Positions 49,803 through 57,091 of a DNA stretch of 64,000 nt are shown piece after piece. Position 1 is the stretch's first letter; the number at the start of each line of letters is the position of its first letter. A program made the translations under genes and the position numbers. The notes under the pieces are model-generated. The model saw only the letters and a list, made by a program, of their open reading frames with translations. It was not told the DNA's origin and ran no database searches. The stretch comes from Tetragenococcus osmophilus (GTDB taxonomy: Bacteria > Bacillota > Bacilli > Lactobacillales > Enterococcaceae): the NCBI RefSeq assembly GCF_003795125.1, contig NZ_CP027783.1, positions 1,550,001-1,614,000 of the forward strand. Direction: 5' to 3'.

Positions 49803-50651
49803 ATGGAAGAATCATATCAACTACCTGAAGAAAGGCGTTTAACAAAACGAGACTTAAATAAAGCTTATTTATACTGGATTTCGCTGTCTCAAGCAACTTA
49901 TAGTTGGGAACGGATGATGGGGCCAGCAATGGCTGGTACAATGATTCCTATTATGGAGCGGATTTACCCTTCAAACGAGGAATTTAAAGAAGAAAGAAAA
50001 GAAATGATGAAGCGCCATATGCAATTTTATAATACTGAAGCTTGGTTGACAGGACCACCAGTATTATCAGTAATTATTTCGATGGAAGAAGAAAAGGCCG
50101 CAGGTGTTCCTATCAAACATGAAGATGTTTCCGGAATGAAAACTGGATTAATGGGGCCAATGGCAGGTGTTGGAGACACATTAAGGCAAGCAACTTTGAT
50201 TCCAATTATTGGTTCAATCGCAATTTCTCTAGGAACAGAAGGTAACTTTTTAGGTCCTATCTTTTATATGTTAGCTACATTAATCTTGAACTACGGTTTC
50301 TCTTATTTTTCTTTTCATTGGATGTATAAAAAAGGTAAAGAAGGAATCAATGAGATTTTTGCGAGCGGTGCATTAGAGAAGTTTATGACAATGGCAACTG
50401 CTGTTGGTGCTGTAACAATAGGAGGATTAGCGGCTAATACAGTAAATGTTACGTCCTCATTAACTTTAAACTTCGGTGAGAATCAAATTGTTATACAAGA
50501 AATTCTTGATACGATTATCCAAGGAATTTTACCATTAGGCGCTGTATTTTTAACTTTATATTTATTGGTAAATAAGAATTGGGGATCAACTAAGATACTT
50601 CTTATATTGATAGCGATCGCAATTATTGGCGTTTTAATAGGCTTTTTATAG
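49803..50651 (+). CDS. PTS mannose/fructose/sorbose-family IID component
   Basis: A 282-residue membrane component of the ManZ type. A cytoplasmic N-terminal part with SLSQATYSWERMMGPAMAGT and MKRHMQFYNTEAWLTGPPVL is followed by GLMGPMAGVGDTLRQATLIPI. The C-terminal membrane anchor ends in a helix. GGAGGG precedes the ATG. The four PTS subunits are encoded as separate proteins, IIA coming three genes later, which is a common order in sorbose- and mannose-type operons. Confidence 0.93.
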   Translation: MEESYQLPEERRLTKRDLNKAYLYWISLSQATYSWERMMGPAMAGTMIPIMERIYPSNEEFKEERKEMMKRHMQFYNTEAWLTGPPVLSVIISMEEEKAAGVPIKHEDVSGMKTGLMGPMAGVGDTLRQATLIPIIGSIAISLGTEGNFLGPIFYMLATLILNYGFSYFSFHWMYKKGKEGINEIFASGALEKFMTMATAVGAVTIGGLAANTVNVTSSLTLNFGENQIVIQEILDTIIQGILPLGAVFLTLYLLVNKNWGSTKILLILIAIAIIGVLIGFL

Positions 50652-50672
50652 CTGAAGAAAGGAGAAATAAGT

Positions 50673-51860
50673 ATGCATGCGACAATTATCGGTGGTGGAA
50701 GAATTGGGAGAGGTTTTGTGGCTTCTTTATTAAAAAGAAATCACGTAGAAATAACCTTTTTTGATACAGATCAAGAATTAGTGAAAAATTTTGAACAATA
50801 TAGTTCTTATACTGTTCATGTTTTGGGAAATGAAAAAGAAAATACAATTATTAACGAATATAAAATTAATCATATAAATAATTCACAGGCTTGGGCTGAC
50901 GAACTGACTAAAACAGATATCATCTTTACAGCAGTTGGAGGTAAAAATTTAACCTCGCTTGGCAAAATAATTGGAAAAAATTATCAACAAGCTTTGTCAA
51001 GAGAGGACGTTCCTTCATTCATTTTGGTAACTTGTGAGAACTGGATGACTCCTGCAGAGGATCTTCAACAAGCAATTGAAACACAACTTGCAGATGCAGA
51101 AAAGTATATTTTTCAGAGACACGTAGACATTACACAAGCAGTAATTCGTGCTTCAGGTACTTCGGCACCAAACGGAGAACAGACTATTAACCCATTGGAT
51201 ACTTGGGTACAGGACTATTGGGCATTACCAGTTGATGGTAAAAGGTTACAAAATCATCAAAAGCCTAATTTGCAGTATTTTGAATTTAGAGATGATTTTG
51301 GCGAAATGCTTGCTCAAAAAATTTATACTAACAATACAAGTGTTGCTTTAGTTGCATATTTAGGATATTTAAAAGGGATCAATTACGTAGCAGATGCTGC
51401 AAATGATTCAGATATTGAGCCTATTTTAGAGTTGGGCTATGAAGAAATTAACCAAGCTTTAATTTATTCGTTAGGAGTAAGTGAAGAAAGTCAATTAGAA
51501 TTTTCTCGGGTAGCTGAAGCAAAATATAAAGATTATTCTATTGTAGATGAAGTTATTCGTATTGGACGTGATCCGATTCGAAAGTTGGCATCGGATGATC
51601 GTTTAATTGGTCCTGCCAATATGGCAATGGATGCAGGGGTCAATCCAAAAGCGATTTCTTTAGCTACTGCAGCAGCAATTTATTTTGATTATCCGAAAGA
51701 TCCTTCATCAGTAGAGTTGAAAAGGATTAGAGAAACACAAGGAATTGATGCTGTGCTAGAAGAAGTTTGTGGCATTTCTAAAGAGAGTACTTTAGCTAAT
51801 TTAATAAAAGAAAGTATTTTAGAATTGAAAGAACATCAATGGATAAAGGGGGAAGCTTAG
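50673..51860 (+). CDS. Mannitol-phosphate-dehydrogenase-like protein 1
   Basis: A 395-residue member of the polyol-specific long-chain dehydrogenase family, like MtlD. The N-terminal Rossmann motif is IIGGGRIGRGFVASLLKR, and the central catalytic segment KIYTNNTSVALVAYLGYLKG keeps the Lys and the Asn five residues on. The His expected three residues after that Asn in well-studied members is a Val here. It probably oxidises a polyol phosphate delivered by the PTS to a ketose phosphate with NAD. AAAGGAG precedes the ATG. The next gene starts on the last base of its stop codon. Confidence 0.82.
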   Translation: MHATIIGGGRIGRGFVASLLKRNHVEITFFDTDQELVKNFEQYSSYTVHVLGNEKENTIINEYKINHINNSQAWADELTKTDIIFTAVGGKNLTSLGKIIGKNYQQALSREDVPSFILVTCENWMTPAEDLQQAIETQLADAEKYIFQRHVDITQAVIRASGTSAPNGEQTINPLDTWVQDYWALPVDGKRLQNHQKPNLQYFEFRDDFGEMLAQKIYTNNTSVALVAYLGYLKGINYVADAANDSDIEPILELGYEEINQALIYSLGVSEESQLEFSRVAEAKYKDYSIVDEVIRIGRDPIRKLASDDRLIGPANMAMDAGVNPKAISLATAAAIYFDYPKDPSSVELKRIRETQGIDAVLEEVCGISKESTLANLIKESILELKEHQWIKGEA

Positions 51861-52975
51861 TGAGTAAAACAGCAATAGTATACGGAGCTGGACAAACAGG
51901 TCGTGGCTATGCAGCTCGTTATTTACAAGAAAGTGGTTATCAGATTATTTTTATTGAAAAAAATGACCAATTGGTACAACGTTTAAATGAAGATAAACAT
52001 TACGAAATTCATTTTTACCATAAGGATCGTACGCCGATCATTATTAATGATTTTCGTGTATATAATTTAGAAGAGGGGTTAAGAACGTTTCTATTAGAAG
52101 CTGACCTGATCATTACTTCTGTCGGAGAAGAAAATCTTCATGAAGTCGCAACTTCATTAGCAAAGCACTTATCTGAAGATGAAGTACCCCAGTTGCTAAC
52201 TTGTGAGAATGGTATTAACCCAGCTAGAGTATTAAAACAAACGCTTCAAAAAAACATGAATACTGGAAAAGATTTTGCTACTTCGCAAACAGCAGTTTTT
52301 TGCTCCACTGTTGATATAAATAGTACACGTTTAGATATTCTTTCACAGAATGAGACTTATTTTCCTTATGACTCAGATGGGTTTAATGGAACTTTGGATT
52401 TTGCTGGAGCTGTGCCAATTACAAATTTTGAAAACTTTTTAAAACGTAAAATCTATACTTATAACTGCTTAGCAGGTTTAATATCCTACTTAGGGTATGT
52501 AAAAGGTTATCGTATTTATTCAGAAGCAGCAAATGACCCAGAAATTTCAAAAATAATGAATCGCTTGTTAGATGATTTGAACCCTGCCTTAGCTGATTAC
52601 TTTGATATTTCTTTAGAGGAACAACAAGGTTTTTCTCAAAGAGCACTTGTTAAATTTAAAGATGAATTGATTTTAGACTATGTCATTAAAAATGGACGTG
52701 CTGCAAGAAGAAAATTAGGCACAACAGAACGTATTTATGCTCCATATAAAATTTTAAAGGAGCGAGGTTATAATACTGAAATTATGACATTAGTTGCTGG
52801 AGCAGCGTTAACTTATTTAGAAATGATTGAATATGAAGGAGAAGATTATATGCCTGCTAAGGAGTTGTCAAAAATACTTAATTTAGATGATCAAGATGAA
52901 TTTGTTAGGCAAGCTGTAGACTATTATTATCAAATAAAAAATAAAGAGCAATTACAATTGCTTGATTTACTATAA
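51860..52975 (+). CDS. Mannitol-phosphate-dehydrogenase-like protein 2
   Basis: A 371-residue paralogue of the preceding protein with the same fold: Rossmann motif AIVYGAGQTGRGYAARYLQE, then KIYTYNCLAGLISYLGYVKG with Lys and Asn kept and the later His replaced by Ala. The GTG at 51860 shares its G with the preceding TAG and is served by AAGGGGGAAG, so the two proteins are made together and may work as a pair. Divergence between them is high, arguing for distinct roles, such as two steps, two substrates or a heteromeric enzyme, rather than recent duplication. Confidence 0.82.
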   Translation: MSKTAIVYGAGQTGRGYAARYLQESGYQIIFIEKNDQLVQRLNEDKHYEIHFYHKDRTPIIINDFRVYNLEEGLRTFLLEADLIITSVGEENLHEVATSLAKHLSEDEVPQLLTCENGINPARVLKQTLQKNMNTGKDFATSQTAVFCSTVDINSTRLDILSQNETYFPYDSDGFNGTLDFAGAVPITNFENFLKRKIYTYNCLAGLISYLGYVKGYRIYSEAANDPEISKIMNRLLDDLNPALADYFDISLEEQQGFSQRALVKFKDELILDYVIKNGRAARRKLGTTERIYAPYKILKERGYNTEIMTLVAGAALTYLEMIEYEGEDYMPAKELSKILNLDDQDEFVRQAVDYYYQIKNKEQLQLLDLL

Positions 52976-52993
52976 AAATAAGGAGAAAAATAA

Positions 52994-53410
52994 ATGATTG
53001 ATTTTTTAATCGTAACACATGGTTCACTTGCTGCTGGGTTATTAGATTCTACTAAGTTAATCGTTGGAGATGCTTCTAATATTTCGGTATTGGGCTTTGA
53101 TCACGGGGACGATCCTGAAGAATTAGAACAAACTATAAAAGAAGAAATCGAGTTTTCTATAAGTAATGGAAGACAGTTGTTGGTTTTTACTGACTTATTT
53201 GGTGGAACACCTTCTAACCGTGTTGTTCTTACTATCAAGCAATTAGCAAAAGGAGAGAATGTTGAAGCAATAGTAGGAGTAAATTTGTCTATGTTACTAG
53301 AAGGCTTAATGTCTGTTCAACAACGAGGAGATGTGAGAACGATAAAAGGAAAATGCTTACAAGCAGGCTTAGATGGAATAAAAGATTTGAAAGAAGCATT
53401 TGAACTCTGA
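52994..53410 (+). CDS. PTS mannose/fructose/sorbose-family IIA component
   Basis: A 138-residue soluble protein that accepts phosphate from HPr. The active His9 is in FLIVTHGSLAAGLLDS, and the later LVFTDLFGGTPSNR motif is diagnostic of the family. AAGGAG precedes the ATG. It sits after the dehydrogenase genes rather than beside IIB, so transport and catabolism genes are interleaved in one transcript. Confidence 0.94.
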   Translation: MIDFLIVTHGSLAAGLLDSTKLIVGDASNISVLGFDHGDDPEELEQTIKEEIEFSISNGRQLLVFTDLFGGTPSNRVVLTIKQLAKGENVEAIVGVNLSMLLEGLMSVQQRGDVRTIKGKCLQAGLDGIKDLKEAFEL

Positions 53411-53439
53411 TTACAAAAAATAGAGGGAAGGAAGATAAA

Positions 53440-54090
53440 TTGTTTTTAGATACAGCTGATAAAGATGAAATTGTCAAGCTATCAAATTTTGACTGGATAA
53501 AAGGGGTGACTACTAATCCAACTTTAATACGTTATGTCCATAAAAAAAGACAGAGCTTGATTGACGAGATAGAACAAGAATTTGACGATAAGAAATTATT
53601 TGTGCAAGTTCAAGGAAGAAGTTATAAAGAGATGGAAGAGGATTTCTTCTATTTGTTAGAAGTTACTTCAAAAACTACGGGCTTAAAAGTACCAACAACT
53701 GAAAATGGGCTAGAATTGATCCAAAAAATAAAAAATGAACACCCCGAAAGAACAGTATTAGCAACCATTGTTTATTCAGTAGAACAGGGATACTTGGCAG
53801 GTCTGGTAGGGTGCGATTGGATTGCTCCTTACGTAAATAGAATGGAAAATCAAAATATAAATCCTTATAAAATAGTACAAGATATTCACCAATTATATCA
53901 TGTTCAAAATCTATCGACAAAAATAATGGGGGCAAGTTTTAAAAATCAAGCGCAGATAAGACAAACGTTACTTTCTGGTGCTGATACAGTAACTGTACCG
54001 CCTATTATAATTAAAAGTATGATGAACAATGTTTTAGCAGAAGAAAGCTTAAAAGTGTTTCAACAACATGCACAGGAGGAAGAAATTTGA
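53440..54090 (+). CDS. Fructose-6-phosphate-aldolase-like (transaldolase family) protein
   Basis: A 216-residue TIM-barrel protein of the FSA/TalC group. It opens MFLDTADKDEIVKLSNFDWI and GVTTNPTLI. The Schiff-base Lys is in TTGLKVPTT, and the pocket segment DWIAPYVNRMENQ and the phosphate-binding region GASFKNQAQIRQ match the family. It may cleave a ketose phosphate to dihydroxyacetone or another C2/C3 unit plus glyceraldehyde-3-phosphate. The start is a TTG with GGAAGG upstream. The next gene begins at a TTG overlapping its stop (TTGA). Confidence 0.85.
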   Translation: MFLDTADKDEIVKLSNFDWIKGVTTNPTLIRYVHKKRQSLIDEIEQEFDDKKLFVQVQGRSYKEMEEDFFYLLEVTSKTTGLKVPTTENGLELIQKIKNEHPERTVLATIVYSVEQGYLAGLVGCDWIAPYVNRMENQNINPYKIVQDIHQLYHVQNLSTKIMGASFKNQAQIRQTLLSGADTVTVPPIIIKSMMNNVLAEESLKVFQQHAQEEEI

Positions 54091-54758
54091 AAAAGATGGC
54101 AGCGTCTTTAATGTGTGCTGATGTTTTACATCTAGAAAAAGAATTAAAATATTTAGAAGAAGCAGGGTGCGATTTGTTACATCTGGATGTTATGGATGGG
54201 ATTTTTGTTAATAATATGGCAATGTACCCAGAAATGCTAGAAAAAATTAAATTTCATACTTCAATTCCATTTGATATTCATTTAGCAACAATTACACCAG
54301 AAAAATATGTTGATATGTTTACCTTTTTGCAACCTAAGTACTTAACGTTTCATGTTGAGACAGTAAAAGACCCAATTGCTTTAATAAAGAAAATTAAAGA
54401 ACAAGGTATCAGACCCTCAATTGCTATAAATCCAGAAACGCCAGTAGAAGCGATTCTTCCCTATATTGAACAAGTAGATATGATTTTAGTAATGACGGTT
54501 CATACAGGTTTTGCTGGTCAGTCCTTTCTTGAGGAAACACTTGGAAAGATAAAAGAATTATATAGCATCTTATCATCTTTAAAAAATCCGCCGTTAGTAG
54601 AGGTTGACGGCAATATCTATTCTGATACTATCCAGTTAATGGAAAAAAGTATGCCTGATGTCTTTGTCTTAGGGACTTCTGGGTTATTTTATGATAAAAA
54701 TGATAGTAGTTATAAGCAACGAATAGAAGAGCTTCGTCAGATCATACAAACATACTAA
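54087..54758 (+). CDS. Ribulose-phosphate-epimerase-family protein, allulose-6-phosphate 3-epimerase-like
   Basis: A 223-residue TIM-barrel epimerase. Metal ligands are visible as His and Asp in LLHLDVMDG, His in FDIHLATI and Asp in VEVDGNIYS. Three segments look more like E. coli AlsE than Rpe: SLMCADVL at the start, MTVHTGFAGQSF in place of NPGFGGQ, and LGTSGLF near the end. It may therefore convert D-allulose-6-phosphate to fructose-6-phosphate, but ribulose-5-phosphate remains possible. It is the last gene of the operon, and no clear terminator follows within 100 bases. Confidence 0.78.
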   Translation: MKKMAASLMCADVLHLEKELKYLEEAGCDLLHLDVMDGIFVNNMAMYPEMLEKIKFHTSIPFDIHLATITPEKYVDMFTFLQPKYLTFHVETVKDPIALIKKIKEQGIRPSIAINPETPVEAILPYIEQVDMILVMTVHTGFAGQSFLEETLGKIKELYSILSSLKNPPLVEVDGNIYSDTIQLMEKSMPDVFVLGTSGLFYDKNDSSYKQRIEELRQIIQTY

Positions 54759-54799
54759 TAAAAAATAATGATTTATCTTTTATAACTTCAATCACTTTT

Positions 54800-54990
54800 T
54801 CGATATCTACTAACAACTTCACCAGTTTCTTGTGATTTTTCAGAGAATATCAAAGTTCTGTAAAGAGAAAAGTAGATTAAAAAACACTTAGAGAGTTTTT
54901 GGCTGGTGAAAAAGAACTGTGGGAAGAAGCGAAAATGATCTCTAAGAAAAACTGTTGATAAGTAAACAGTTGCGAGGATGCTATTTGTTA
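54800..54990 (+). other. Decayed methionine-type T-box leader
   Basis: Closely similar to the intact T-box at 55669-55945: the AAAGTAG box, GAGAG, GGCTGGTGAAA apical motif, a specifier ATG (54935-54937) in the same context, and the AAACTGTT stem II. The promoter has drifted (CTAACA and TGATTT in place of TTGACA and TAATAT). The T-box sequence, antiterminator and terminator are absent, so it should be inactive. Sequence related to DUF6440 follows directly. Confidence 0.75.
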
Positions 54991-55006
54991 AAAAATAAAA
55001 TCAGGA

Positions 55007-55063
55007 TTTTATATGTTGTTTGTCATCACTGTTATGGTCGATGAGTCTTTTAGAAGTTCATAA
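55007..55063 (+). pseudogene. DUF6440 remnant B
   Basis: The stretch begins with a match to the DUF6440 segment coding LYVVY, jumps across a deletion, and continues VMVDESFRSS to a stop at 55061-55063. It is shorter than remnant A and is joined at its 5' side to T-box sequence in the same way. The following 120 bases and terminator also resemble those behind remnant A. Confidence 0.65.
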
Positions 55064-55131
55064 AGGGCGTAAATGTCAGAATTTACTACTATGGTGAAAC
55101 TTAGCTAAACCTGCTCTGTTATTTTTATTAA

Positions 55132-55182
55132 AAAAACGGCTTGAATTAATTTCTATTTGGATTAATTCAAGCCGTTTTTTGA
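55132..55182. terminator. Bidirectional terminator before the Rid-family gene
   Basis: ACGGCTTGAATTAAT and ATTAATTCAAGCCGT form a perfect 15-bp stem with T runs on both strands. Confidence 0.9.
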
Positions 55183-55222
55183 TATACAAAATGATCTTAC
55201 AACATTATCATTACTTTCAGAG

Positions 55223-55573
55223 CTAGTTATTCATTTTTTCAAAACTTGCTGTCGCGTCGATCTCTATTTTAAACTGCTCATTAATTAATCCAGCGACAAC
55301 AACCAATGTCATTGCTGGTTTTATTTCACCAAAGATTTCAGTAAATACAGAACGTACATCGGCTAGGTAGGAAGAATCAGTGATGTAAACGTTCATTTTT
55401 ACTAGATTGGTTAAGTCGAGATTATGTTCTGCAATAAGTGAATTAATTTTTTGTAGCACAATATGTGTTTGATCCTTAATACTATCTGGAATATTAGTAT
55501 TTTCTTCAGGAGTTTGACCGGAAATAAATAGAAATGGAGCATTAGAAACTAAAGAACTAGAATAAATGGGCAT
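55223..55573 (-). CDS. Rid/YjgF-family protein lacking the deaminase arginine
   Basis: A 116-residue member of the RidA/YER057c/UK114 trimer fold. FLFISGQTPEENTNIPDSIK and VKMNVYITDSSYLADVRSVF are typical. In active RidA imine deaminases a conserved Arg follows Pro-Ala in the PAR motif; here the segment reads IKPAMTLVVVAGL, with Met in that position, so this is probably a Rid subgroup without 2-aminoacrylate deaminase activity. The ATG at 55573, preceded by GAGGAGG, is clearly better than the upstream start. It is transcribed toward the decayed T-box and lies back to back with the intact T-box. Confidence 0.87.
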   Translation of the reverse strand: MPIYSSSLVSNAPFLFISGQTPEENTNIPDSIKDQTHIVLQKINSLIAEHNLDLTNLVKMNVYITDSSYLADVRSVFTEIFGEIKPAMTLVVVAGLINEQFKIEIDATASFEKMNN

Positions 55574-55638
55574 AATAATAACCTCCTCGTATAATAAAGT
55601 TAGTATAGCATAAAATCGTTCATTTTTTTCATGTTCTA

Positions 55639-55667
55639 TTGACAACTTCACTTATTTCTTGTAATAT
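55639..55667 (+). promoter_or_regulatory. Promoter of the metQ T-box transcript
   Basis: TTGACA (55639-55644) and TAATAT (55662-55667) with a 17-base spacer, directly before the T-box leader. Confidence 0.8.
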
Positions 55668-55668
55668 T

Positions 55669-55945
55669 CAGAAAAATATTAAAATTCTGCGAAGAGAAAA
55701 GTAGGTTCGAAAAACATTTAGAGAGATCTTGGTTGGTGAAAAAGATCTGTTGGAAGAATTGAAAATGGCCTCTGAGAAAAACTGTTGATAGGTAAACAGT
55801 TTCGGGTGATGTCTACTCGTTAAAAAAAGACACCGATAGTATGTTTTGTCGGCATAAGAGAAGGAAACTTCTAAAAAAAGGTGGTACCACGATTATTCGT
55901 CCTTTTATCAGTATTTAATGCTGGTAAAAGGACTTTTTTTATTTA
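55669..55945 (+). ncRNA. T-box leader, predicted to read methionine tRNA
   Basis: Stem I has the AAAGTAG box (about 55698), GAGAG (55721), the GTTGGTGAAA apical motif, and a specifier ATG at 55765-55767 within GAAAATGG. Stem II is AAACTGTT-GATAGGT-AAACAGTTT. The T-box AAAGGTGGTACCACG lies at 55877-55891. The terminator GTCCTTTTA...TAAAAGGAC with seven T ends at 55940. Uncharged tRNA-Met should favour antitermination and raise expression of metQ. Confidence 0.9.
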
Positions 55946-55966
55946 AAAAAGTAGGAGGAGATAGAA

Positions 55967-56806
55967 ATGAAAAAGGGATGGAAAAAGCTAATAGCTGGTT
56001 TTTTAACAGTTGGAGCAATTACGTTATTTAGTGCTTGTGGAGCAGGAAGTAGTGCAGGAGAAGACGACTCTGGGGAAACAGAGACAGTTAGGTTAGGAGT
56101 TGTAGGCGAGAATAATGAAGATTGGGAATATGTCCAAGAAGAGCTTGAAGAAAAAGAAAATATTGAGTTAGAAATTATTCCATTTACCGATTATCGCGGG
56201 CCTATTACTGCATTAGAAGATGGTTCGATCGACCTACATGCAACTTTGACGGAGATTTTTATGGATGAAGTGAATGAAGAAGGGGGCTTTAGTAATACTA
56301 CTATTGCTTACACGTCATTAAATCCATTGGGTATTTTTTCCGATAAGATTGATGATGTGGAAGATCTAGAAGATGGAGCAAGTGTAGCCATTCCTAATGA
56401 TGTTTCAAATGAAAGCCGCGCGTTATTGTTATTACAACAAGCAGATTTAATCGAATTAGATGAAGATAAAGGAAATATGCCTACGACAAATGATATTACA
56501 GCAAATCCAAAAAACTTACAGTTTGAAGAATTAGAGGCAAATCAGACAATTCGTGCTTTGGGCGATGTAGATATAGCTTGTGTGAATAATAATGTGGCAG
56601 TAGATGCTGGCTTTGTTCCCACAGAAGATGCCATTTTCTTAGAACCAGTCGCAGAATCCTCGAAGCCTTATTATAACGTGATCGCTGCTCGTGAAGACGA
56701 GCAAGATAATGAAATTTATCAAACGATAGTAGACTATTACCAAACAGATGAAGTCAAAGAAGTCATCGATGAACAGACCCAAGGATCTAGTATTCCTGTG
56801 TGGTGA
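55967..56806 (+). CDS. metQ: MetQ/NlpA-family methionine-binding lipoprotein
   Basis: A 279-residue substrate-binding lipoprotein. The signal peptide ends in a lipobox TLFSACG with Cys as the anchor. The mature part matches MetQ: LGVVGENNEDWEYV, the ligand region FTDYRGPITALEDGSIDLHAT, IPNDVSNESRALLLLQQADLI and NNNVAVDAGF. It should capture methionine (either form) for an ABC importer. The met-type T-box directly upstream supports that. No metN or metI gene is nearby, so it must work with a transporter encoded elsewhere. AGGAGGAG precedes the ATG, and a terminator follows. Confidence 0.93.
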   Translation: MKKGWKKLIAGFLTVGAITLFSACGAGSSAGEDDSGETETVRLGVVGENNEDWEYVQEELEEKENIELEIIPFTDYRGPITALEDGSIDLHATLTEIFMDEVNEEGGFSNTTIAYTSLNPLGIFSDKIDDVEDLEDGASVAIPNDVSNESRALLLLQQADLIELDEDKGNMPTTNDITANPKNLQFEELEANQTIRALGDVDIACVNNNVAVDAGFVPTEDAIFLEPVAESSKPYYNVIAAREDEQDNEIYQTIVDYYQTDEVKEVIDEQTQGSSIPVW

Positions 56807-56829
56807 TGATAATTTTGAATAGACTTAAA

Positions 56830-56874
56830 TAAAAACTGGGCAAATATGAATTATTTGTCCAGTTTTTATTTTTT
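56830..56874 (+). terminator. Terminator of metQ
   Basis: AAAAACTGGGCAAAT and ATTTGTCCAGTTTTT form a stem with one G-U pair and a T-rich tail. Confidence 0.88.
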
Positions 56875-57091
56875 TGTTCATTTTTATGGAACTATTTTAA
56901 TACATTACAGTTCGTCTTTTGCATTGTAACACTTATGCTTAGGAGTAATTTTTTCAAAAAAGTTATTGTTACTAGGACATCTGTCCTTCGTATTATAAAA
57001 ATACTTTGCTAAATTAAATAGGTAACCAACACATAATATTTTTGTTTACCGTATTTTTTAAAGGAGTTAAAAAAATAATTTTGGTAAAAGA

